A DNA stretch of 29,153 bases, from assembly GCA_946614255.1 (NCBI GenBank), contig CAMOGS010000054.1:1-29153 (forward strand), in the 5' to 3' direction. Source of the stretch: UBA3871 sp002392265 (GTDB taxonomy: Bacteria; Bacillota; Clostridia; Peptostreptococcales; Anaerovoracaceae). The notes beneath the pieces are model-generated. The model was not told the origin of the DNA. It ran no database searches and saw only the letters and a list, made by a program, of their open reading frames with translations. The position numbers were made by a program, and so were the translations under genes. This document shows, piece after piece, positions 25,101-29,153 of the stretch (positions within the stretch are counted from its first letter, which is position 1; every line of letters starts with the position of its first letter).

Positions 25101-26933
25101 AGGGAAGTCATTTCCAATCCTGCTGCCATTAACATAAATTGCTCTTCCCGAGATGGTTGCCGCACCTGTATCTCTGACAGATGCATTTATATTAACGCTG
25201 CTTTCTGCGGTTACCACAGTCATTGGCAGGTTGTTTGCCTGGAAGGTTATTGCATTTACACCGTTAATACTGAGTGTCTGAACTGCGGTATCTGCCGAAA
25301 CGGTTTCTGTTATCGAAAGCGCCGATATTGTCGTGCCGTTAAAATTGTATGATACCTTCAGGTATGCAGGCAGGGTATGATCACTCGTACCCTTTACTAT
25401 AAATGAGTGGATGCCGGATGTGGTTGCCTCCATAACATCAAACTCGATTATTCCGTTAGCGTTTGTGTCTCCGTAATCGTAATTGTTAGCATTCACAGAG
25501 GCTGCCTCTACAGGATCCGAAACGGTATTCCATGAAGAATCGTAGTGGAGGTAGTTCTGTCTGAGCTTTAGATGTATATTAGGATATACGCCTCCAAGTG
25601 CAAGCGAAGGCTCTGCATTTAATACATCGAAATATGAATAATTTTCATTTGTCGCAGACGAATAAAACGCTACCTTGTCTTCGCTTGAAACATCCTGCTG
25701 TCCTATTCCATACCAGCATGACTGATTGTCAATTGCAGACATCTGATAAAATGTATTTCCGTAGATGCTGTTCTGCGAAAGGCCCCAGCTGCCCATGCCT
25801 ATATTAAGCTTCGCTTTTATCGCCCGTGCAACATCACTGTCTGCGGATACGTTAAGGTCAGACGCCGACGGATCTGTGCCATAGATTGAATAGTAAACTG
25901 CTTCAATCAGTGCATTTGCAGTCTTTATGCTTGCAGTCGGCTGATATGACAGCGTGTCCCCCGTCATGAACGGTCTGATATCAAAGCTGTTTATATCGAG
26001 GCTTTGGAGAATAACCGGATGTGCAATACCTGTAAAGCTTTCCGAACCCGGAATTGTAACAAGCACATCGTCAGCTACATCAGTTGAAGTTTCCACAACT
26101 GTTATTCTTAAAAGCGGCATCATGCATGGTGCTGTCCCTATAGTATGCTGTCTATCAATTGCTATGCAATAAACGCCCTCACTATTAAAAGATAATGTTA
26201 CGCTACCATTAGCTTCAGTAACTTTTCCCGAAATAATTGTAGTTGAGCAATCCTGATTAACAGTATATATGCTCGCATCCGAAATGGCATTTGCAGTTGT
26301 TAATGCTTCATATGGTGCTCCGCCCTTTAATGTTAAAGATATGTGCTCGCCCACAAAAGCATATAAATTCCATACAGGATTATTATTAACTGTGAAATAA
26401 GTATATATATCTGACCAACGTGTCGTATCCCGGTAGAAATAAAATTCTGCTACGTCGCCATCTTGAATAATAGTATCTGCAATACCAACCGGTGATTGCG
26501 CACCGTTTACATTAAAACCTACAGCAGAAGTGGCTTCTCCGAACTGCTTTGTTATCATCATGCCGAATTGACCATTCTCCACTGCGAGGTAATCCCCCAC
26601 ACTACTCTGCGTAAAGCTGCTGCCATACTTTATTTCATGTGCCTTTACCAGTACGTCAAGCGCAGATACAGATGTTGTGCTTGCAACATTATCGGTAAAG
26701 CCGTAGCTTTCCGCAAGGTCTGACCTTACAGCTGCCGTAGTAATGGCATGAAGAAAAGCTCCATCCTTTTGTGATGCAATAGTTACATTTGCAGTCACAT
26801 AATTGGGAGCATCCGCATATACTTCCTCTGTGATACCTGCAAAATTGCCGATACCGGATGCTCCGGTCGCAATTACCATTGCAAATACCAAAAGAAAAGC
26901 AACTATGCGCTTGTAACTTGTTTTTGCTTTCAT
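22143..26933 (-). CDS. Large SLH-anchored surface protein with intrinsic-factor-like domains; B12-riboswitch controlled
   Basis: The 1596-residue secreted protein has a signal peptide (about 1-41, ending near EEVYADA). Two DUF4430-like modules follow: about 50-178 (VGFNVNGAQSP with IQDGDVAEFYFYRDT) and about 310-470. A helix-rich toroid-like region is at about 648-968, with repeats such as NSTAMVISALASVGVNP and ASLQGLEALGNY. An Ig-like domain is at about 972-1051. A well-conserved DUF4430 domain is at about 1063-1159 (GPNSGWMYNVNN, HNGDTVLWYYT). After an acidic linker come three SLH motifs at about 1414-1594 (SDVKENDYFYNPVLWAVEKN and two more). Toroid then DUF4430 is the layout of vertebrate intrinsic factor and transcobalamin. 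With the upstream cobalamin riboswitch, a corrinoid-binding role at the cell surface is inferred. The ATG at 26933 has an AAAGGAG site. The frame stays open to 27389, but that part is the riboswitch. Confidence 0.92.
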   Translation of the reverse strand: MKAKTSYKRIVAFLLVFAMVIATGASGIGNFAGITEEVYADAPNYVTANVTIASQKDGAFLHAITTAAVRSDLAESYGFTDNVASTTSVSALDVLVKAHEIKYGSSFTQSSVGDYLAVENGQFGMMITKQFGEATSAVGFNVNGAQSPVGIADTIIQDGDVAEFYFYRDTTRWSDIYTYFTVNNNPVWNLYAFVGEHISLTLKGGAPYEALTTANAISDASIYTVNQDCSTTIISGKVTEANGSVTLSFNSEGVYCIAIDRQHTIGTAPCMMPLLRITVVETSTDVADDVLVTIPGSESFTGIAHPVILQSLDINSFDIRPFMTGDTLSYQPTASIKTANALIEAVYYSIYGTDPSASDLNVSADSDVARAIKAKLNIGMGSWGLSQNSIYGNTFYQMSAIDNQSCWYGIGQQDVSSEDKVAFYSSATNENYSYFDVLNAEPSLALGGVYPNIHLKLRQNYLHYDSSWNTVSDPVEAASVNANNYDYGDTNANGIIEFDVMEATTSGIHSFIVKGTSDHTLPAYLKVSYNFNGTTISALSITETVSADTAVQTLSINGVNAITFQANNLPMTVVTAESSVNINASVRDTGAATISGRAIYVNGSRIGNDFPNVTGGTVSVPLANGTSVISFTVCNGTDSEEYNLTVNKSAVAPNNSAAVAAVINGIADYTSYAAVDYTYGWILAKKAAGMNASDAEKNAFLASVLSEASAASSALTQGQKAKMAIALSSLNIDATRVPALNGTIVDMAGRAFATNAASVTVYDLPYILMLHDLNLYESSSNAECSREAVIANILSKYNDYDNWHTNIGWNCGNSMGPDASAMMLPALAPYYRAAAANTSANGISYASCAAIKALVDAEIASYSAIQNSDNGTIGNNANSTAMVISALASVGVNPNTDTRFIKNNSSLVDGLLLYKSSDNRLGYTSRTYNSLASLQGLEALGNYRDFLAGGDGCQYAFAASVAPYTSWPADVRLLTDIIVTMPAKTTYNVGEAFDTSGMAITAVYNGNSASTAAISTGYTVSPANGTTLDTVGVRTVTVEYQGISKTFNIVVNQDASTPYQVSKVNVRVQSTTGTIAQDSNLVINEGTTTVMDVLRTVLNAAGKTCVIRNGGAYVASIDGLGEFDGGPNSGWMYNVNNVTPQVPANECELHNGDTVLWYYTLDFTRDSRNTGGMGETAATETEGTVSSSVETAATVVEGRATASISSNDVSKAIEKVTEQAKADTTGKTAEKEVVLEIKASGNADAVEAKLPAEAVKALAGADVNTVIATDCGNVEIPSDSLANINSQANGKDLSVAVENKKSEDVITESVSEKIKEETGIGKEAIEGASIVDVTIKAGDSEITSFGGRSIRLSLPVLGQQIVGRLYKVIAISANGALDMLTGKCSMRNGVKVMDLSSTHLTTFVLTSEEVKNPFSDVKENDYFYNPVLWAVEKNVTSGKTADTFAPFDGCTRAQMVTFLWRASGSPWASANWHFSDVPEDAYYADAVEWAIAAGIAKGTSENTFDPNGSVTREQLAAFIYRYAQDKGQGFTGAWMFLLDYNDASQVSEWADEAMHWCVMKGIVSGTGEKTLSPKGEANRAQIVTMLYRYFENYSSI

Positions 26934-27030
26934 AACGTTCTCCTTTTTTACTGACCATTTTTCAGCTTTCTCCCAAAAAATATCATGCCATGCCGGCTCG
27001 GTATCGTCACTTCCCAAGCCGGCGGGGCAC

Positions 27031-27134
27031 GTATCGGAGAAATTTACCGGAAGTTCTGTCATCTTCCGGCTGCTGAAAAGCCAAATTTTTGTAGCTTGCA
27101 TAAAATAAAAAACTGTACCGGATTTCTCCGATAC
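27031..27134. repeat. 13-bp inverted repeat in the riboswitch leader
   Basis: GTATCGGAGAAAT at 27031-27043 is perfectly complementary to the reverse-oriented copy at 27122-27134, which forms one arm and the loop of the leader terminator. Between them lies a further hairpin with arms CCGGAAG (27048-27054) and CTTCCGG (27063-27069). It may be an alternative pairing or the ends of a small inserted element. Confidence 0.75.
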
Positions 27135-27136
27135 AG
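27101..27136 (-). terminator. Intrinsic terminator of the cobalamin riboswitch leader
   Basis: On the minus strand, CTGTATCGG-AGAAAT-CCGGTACAG (27136-27113) makes a 9-bp stem with one G-U pair, followed by TTTTTTATTTTA. It lies about 60 nt after the aptamer and about 170 nt before the ATG. This is the expected off-switch when cobalamin is bound. Confidence 0.85.
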
Positions 27137-27194
27137 CCGTTTTTCTGCACGCAAAATTAGCAGGCAACTTGTCCGATTCACCGTCGGTTTGCCT

Positions 27195-27372
27195 ATGGTC
27201 GATGCAGGTCTTCTGGCTCGCGGATCTTCGCAAAAGCTCACCTTCTCGCACAAACAAAACGTTCGGTGCAATGGCTGTGCCGGGCACATGAACCTTTACT
27301 CCTCGCATACAGCGGCGGGACCGCGCAGGATTCACACCTGCTTCCCTCTTAGTTACCTCGCCTGCAAAGGCA
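27195..27372 (-). ncRNA. Cobalamin (adenosylcobalamin-type) riboswitch
   Basis: Read on the minus strand, the B12-box elements come in order: AGGGAAGC, GGTGTGAATCCTGCGCGG, TCCCGCCGCTGT, then GCCATTG (family GCCACTG), GAGAAGGTGAG, and the closing AGCCAGAAGACCTGCAT. The outer helix pairs GCAGG (near 27360) with CCTGC (near 27203). Such elements repress B12 uptake or synthesis genes when cobalamin is plentiful. It is transcribed towards the SLH/DUF4430 gene, with a hairpin (GGCAA/TTGCC arms at 27163-27193) and then the terminator in between. Confidence 0.95.
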
Positions 27373-27412
27373 AAGTAAAACATCACCACATGTAATTTTC
27401 AATAACAAAGTA

Positions 27413-27442
27413 ATTTTACCACTAATTTGGACCGTCTGTCAA
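27413..27442 (-). promoter_or_regulatory. Promoter of the riboswitch-SLH/DUF4430 transcript
   Basis: Minus strand TTGACA (27442-27437), 18-nt spacer, TAAAAT (27418-27413). Transcription would start near 27406, about 35 nt before the aptamer. Confidence 0.8.
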
Positions 27443-27487
27443 GTATATCAATATGCGATTATTTGTTCGTTATTTAAGAACAATTGT

Positions 27488-27516
27488 TTGACCATGCGTC
27501 CTATCTGTGGTATAAT
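27488..27516 (+). promoter_or_regulatory. Promoter of the mini-toxin transcript
   Basis: TTGACC (27488-27493), 17-nt spacer, TATAAT (27511-27516). The transcript would start near 27523. Confidence 0.8.
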
Positions 27517-27584
27517 ATTTATACGAGTTACAGGAGAATAAGAGTGGCTTGCTAATCTACATTTCTGTCCCGGAGGTGATGCCT

Positions 27585-27620
27585 ATGCTCAACCTTTTAG
27601 GGATTGGGAAAGGAGATTAG
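27585..27620 (+). CDS. Possible 11-codon leader ORF before the mini-toxin
   Basis: ATG at 27585 lies 8 nt after a perfect GGAGG site and encodes MLNLLGIGKGD, then TAG at 27618-27620. Its last codons contain the AAAGGAG site of the following toxin frame, and its stop is 1 nt before the toxin's expected start, an arrangement fit for translational coupling. It may be a regulatory leader or chance. Confidence 0.4.
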   Translation: MLNLLGIGKGD

Positions 27621-27621
27621 A

Positions 27622-27696
27622 ACGTCTTTTTATGAGGCCGTGACTTTGATGTTACAAATTGTAACACTCATTGTCGCAATAAGGTCGAAGAAATAG
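27622..27696 (+). CDS. Putative holin-like type I toxin, start codon ACG or decayed
   Basis: The frame encodes x-SFYEAVTLMLQIVTLIVAI followed by RSKK: a Y/F-E-A-(L/V)-x-L-M-L-Q start, a hydrophobic helix and a lysine-rich end. This is the pattern of small putative holin-like toxins (Hol_Tox; relatives include TxpA and BsrG of Bacillus). The AAAGGAG site at 27609-27615 would serve a start at 27622, but that codon is ACG rather than ATG, one base away. Other possible starts are TTG at 27604, GTG at 27640 and ATG at 27649; the last gives only 15 residues. Convergent promoters and a facing antisense RNA support a type I toxin-antitoxin unit. It may be inactive or use a poor start. The family assignment rests on about 24 residues. 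Confidence 0.5.
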   Translation, partial: TSFYEAVTLMLQIVTLIVAIRSKK

Positions 27697-27697
27697 A

Positions 27698-27735
27698 CGA
27701 AACCCACTCTACAACGGTCTTCTGAGTGGGTTTCG
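27698..27735. terminator. Hairpin after the mini-toxin, shared by both transcripts
   Basis: A perfect 12-bp stem CGAAACCCACTC with a 14-nt loop and GAGTGGGTTTCG (27698-27735), just after the toxin stop. Neither side has a T tract of the usual kind: the plus strand continues AAAAAACTC, the minus strand TCTATTTC. It is a strong RNA structure; termination is uncertain. Confidence 0.6.
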
Positions 27736-27783
27736 AAAAAACTCATTTAGCAAGCCACTTCTTCTGTAGCTCCTTTATGTTTT
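27698..27783 (-). ncRNA. Putative antisense antitoxin RNA
   Basis: A minus-strand promoter at 27813-27785 would start a short RNA near 27778 that reads against the 3' part of the toxin transcript through the shared hairpin. Its first about 35 nt resemble the toxin transcript's own 5' leader because of the framing inverted repeat. No coding potential was seen. The 3' end given here is the far edge of the hairpin and is a guess. Confidence 0.45.
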
Positions 27784-27784
27784 T

Positions 27785-27813
27785 ATTATAACTACTCCAA
27801 CCCCAAAAGTCAA
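27785..27813 (-). promoter_or_regulatory. Promoter of the putative antisense RNA
   Basis: Minus strand TTGACT (27813-27808), 17-nt spacer, TATAAT (27790-27785). It faces the toxin promoter. Confidence 0.75.
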
Positions 27814-27880
27814 TGTTTTTGCCACTGGGATTGCATCAACCTGTTGCAGATTTTTCCTTGACACTCATGCGTCGTATATA

Positions 27881-27951
27881 TGCGCACGCGGGCGTGCGCA
27901 ATCAAAGGCTCCCGCTTGGCGGGAGGCTACCGCGCCGGGGCGGGCGTGCGC
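27881..27951. repeat. GC-rich hairpin island
   Basis: Within an AT-rich gap, TGCGCACGC-GG-GCGTGCGCA (27881-27900) and CTCCCGC-TTG-GCGGGAG (27909-27925) are two perfect stems, followed by the G/C-only stretch CGCGCCGGGGCGGGCG around 27931-27946. No T tract follows on either strand. Composition differs sharply from the flanks, suggesting an inserted palindromic element. Confidence 0.7.
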
Positions 27952-27993
27952 GAATAAATAGTAGTTGCGTGCAATATTATCTTTTGCGAATCA

Positions 27994-28191
27994 ATGCACT
28001 AAACATATGTTTTTTGTGATTTTAGTGCATTGAGTTTTTGAGATTTTGCATGATTTTCAATCAAGGATATGCACTATTTCATAGAATCTTATCGGTTTAG
28101 TGCATAGCACAAACCGCATAAGCATCGATTTTCCGGTCAATGGAGCCGTTTTATATGCACTAAAGATCACGATTATGTGCATATAGTGCAT
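27994..28191. repeat. Three 37-bp dyads upstream of the second SLH gene
   Basis: ATGCACTA-type and TAGTGCAT-type half sites form three inverted pairs: 27994-28030, 28069-28105 and 28155-28191. In each, a 10-bp left arm (ATGCACTAAA, ATGCACTATT, ATGCACTAAA), a 17-bp unconserved middle and a 10-bp right arm (TTTAGTGCAT, TTTAGTGCAT, TATAGTGCAT) give the same length of 37 bp. The first extends to a 13-bp perfect arm. The set ends 29 bp before the -35 box of the downstream gene. They could be operators for a multimeric regulator, or RNA or DNA hairpins. Confidence 0.85.
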
Positions 28192-28220
28192 AGTTTGCAA
28201 ATACACTTGCCGCTGGCGCT

Positions 28221-28249
28221 TTGACTTCTTGGGTAGTTTCATATATAAT
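28221..28249 (+). promoter_or_regulatory. Promoter of the second SLH protein gene
   Basis: TTGACT (28221-28226), 17-nt spacer, TATAAT (28244-28249), giving a leader of about 60 nt. Confidence 0.8.
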
Positions 28250-28316
28250 GTTGTTGCTCTTCCAAAAATGGTAACTGATATCTAATATCTAAAAAATGTG
28301 AGAGGACTATATTATT

Positions 28317-29153
28317 ATGGCTAAACTTCACAAAATAGCAGTATTACTGCTCGTTCTGGTGATGATTTTATCCGTGGGCACCTGTTCTTCGCTCGCAAGC
28401 GTAGATCCGGCAGAAGCCGAAAATGCCGCACAAAATCTCTTTAACATGAACCTTTTCCAGGGTGTTGGCCAGGATGCTTACGGCAATCCAAACTTTGACC
28501 TGAACCGCCAACCTACAAGGCTTGAGGCAGTCACTATGCTTGTTCGACTTCTCGGCAAGGAAAGCGAAGCAAAAGCATTGCCATACACAGCACCTTTCAC
28601 TGATGTTGATGCTTGGGCAAAGCCTTATGTCAACTATGCATATCAGAACGGCTTGGTTAATGGCACATCTGCTACAACCTACGGCAGCTCCGATAAGGTA
28701 ACGCCTTCTCAGTATCTGACATTTATACTGCGTTCTCTTGGATACAGCAGCTCTACGGATTTCGCATGGGACAGAGCATGGGAGCTCTCAGACAAGATAG
28801 GCATCACCGCCGGTCAATACGATAAAAATTCTTACTTCAGCCGCGGGGATGTTGCAGTAATATCAAACAACGCACTTTATGCATCCTGCAAGGATTCATA
28901 TATTTCCCTTAAAGACAAAAACGGTATCGCGGCTCCAACGGTAACGGTGGCTCCTGTCGAGACTTATGAGCAGGTAGCGACTCCTGAGCCTGAAGTTGTT
29001 CCTACACCTACAGTCAAATCCGAACCTACGGTAACCCCGGTTACAACAAACAGCGAAGTTTACCAAACTCCGTCAAAGAATACAATAAAAGCGCAAAGCA
29101 CTAACAATTCAAGCGTAACATTAACTTACATACTAAACACAAACACGCATAAA
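28317..29153 (+). CDS. SLH-domain surface protein, N-terminal part (cut by window edge)
   Basis: The frame is open from the ATG at 28317 to the window end (279 codons, no stop). GAGAGG about 11 nt upstream is the ribosome binding site. A signal peptide covers about residues 1-32 (IAVLLLVLVMILSVG, then a cleavage region near SLASVDPAEA). SLH-type repeats run about 45-205: RLEAVTMLVRLLGKE, FTDVDAWAKPYVNYAYQNGL, TPSQYLTFILRSLGY and SRGDVAVISNNAL. A Pro/Thr/Val-rich linker (PTVTVAPVE, EPEVVPTPTVKSEPTV) follows at about 212-245. N-terminal SLH repeats tether such proteins to wall polysaccharide; the functional domain lies outside the window. It reads away from the SLH/DUF4430 gene. Confidence 0.9.
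   Translation, partial: MAKLHKIAVLLLVLVMILSVGTCSSLASVDPAEAENAAQNLFNMNLFQGVGQDAYGNPNFDLNRQPTRLEAVTMLVRLLGKESEAKALPYTAPFTDVDAWAKPYVNYAYQNGLVNGTSATTYGSSDKVTPSQYLTFILRSLGYSSSTDFAWDRAWELSDKIGITAGQYDKNSYFSRGDVAVISNNALYASCKDSYISLKDKNGIAAPTVTVAPVETYEQVATPEPEVVPTPTVKSEPTVTPVTTNSEVYQTPSKNTIKAQSTNNSSVTLTYILNTNTHK

Larger units (their letters stand above)
27544..27758. repeat. Inverted repeat framing the toxin-antitoxin-like element
   Basis: GTGGCTTGCTAA (27544-27555) has an exact reverse complement at 27747-27758. Weaker similarity continues outward to both -10 boxes: GAGTTACAGGAGAATAAGA on one side and, on the other strand, GAGCTACAGAAGAAG. In the long transcript the two arms would pair the 5' and 3' ends. 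Confidence 0.85.

Noticed and set aside
26934..27389. In-frame N-terminal extension of the SLH/DUF4430 protein (152 more codons).
   Set aside because: The region is the cobalamin riboswitch and its terminator. The ATG at 26933 has a perfect ribosome binding site and is followed by a signal peptide.
27858..27880. TTGACA at 27858-27863 with TATATA as a promoter.
   Set aside because: The boxes are only 11 nt apart and no gene or RNA follows that needs them.
27813..28019. Open frame of 68 codons across the GC-rich island.
   Set aside because: It is created by the palindromic sequence, has no ribosome binding site and resembles no protein family.
27994..28191. CRISPR-like array.
   Set aside because: Only the arms of each 37-bp unit repeat while the middles differ. 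The units are dyads with unequal gaps (38 and 49 bp), and no cas gene is present.

Overview
The window looks like a chromosomal segment of a spore-forming, low-to-mid GC Gram-positive anaerobe of the class Clostridia. The support is a SpoIID/LytB-family protein, the argR-recN pair, the ruvC-ruvA-ruvB-spoIID-queA-tgt block, an IspH fused to ribosomal protein S1 domains, S-layer homology (SLH) proteins, Firmicutes-type ribosome binding sites and sigma-A promoters. Genus cannot be decided from the sequence alone. No tRNA, rRNA, CRISPR array or complete insertion sequence was seen.

Layout. Positions 1-5.3 kb, minus strand: ruvC, ruvA and ruvB (Holliday junction processing), a SpoIID-like protein, queA and the start of tgt (queuosine tRNA modification), read from one promoter that carries a LexA-box-like dyad. 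Positions 5.35-7.6 kb, plus strand: argR and recN. Positions 7.7-11.2 kb, plus strand: a very large chemoreceptor. Positions 11.27-14.54 kb, minus strand: rarA followed by the ispH-S1 fusion, ending at a terminator shared with the chemoreceptor. Positions 14.6-17.5 kb, minus strand: an isolated Flp/Tad-type pilin and pseudopilin cassette of five genes, without the usual ATPase and membrane genes. A lytic transglycosylase (17.76-18.5 kb, plus) diverges from it. A second chemoreceptor built like the first follows on the minus strand (18.56-21.94 kb).

The most interesting part is 22.1-29.15 kb. A 1596-residue secreted protein ends in SLH anchors and carries, in this order, an alpha-helical toroid-like domain and a DUF4430 (transcobalamin C-terminal-like) domain. 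That is the domain order of animal intrinsic factor and transcobalamin. Its leader contains a clear cobalamin riboswitch followed by an intrinsic terminator. The domain content and the riboswitch together suggest a B12-repressed, surface-anchored corrinoid capture protein. Beyond it lies a small element with face-to-face promoters that resembles a type I toxin-antitoxin locus: a holin-like mini-toxin whose expected start codon is ACG, with a putative antisense RNA. Next come a GC-rich hairpin island and three copies of a 37-bp dyad with identical internal geometry, just upstream of the promoter of a second SLH protein that runs off the window.

How the parts fit: the left half is housekeeping (DNA repair, tRNA modification, arginine regulation, isoprenoid synthesis). 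The right half is mostly cell-surface and sensory (chemoreceptors, pilin-like proteins, wall hydrolase, SLH proteins). Domain assignments are from motif reading only; no database search was run.
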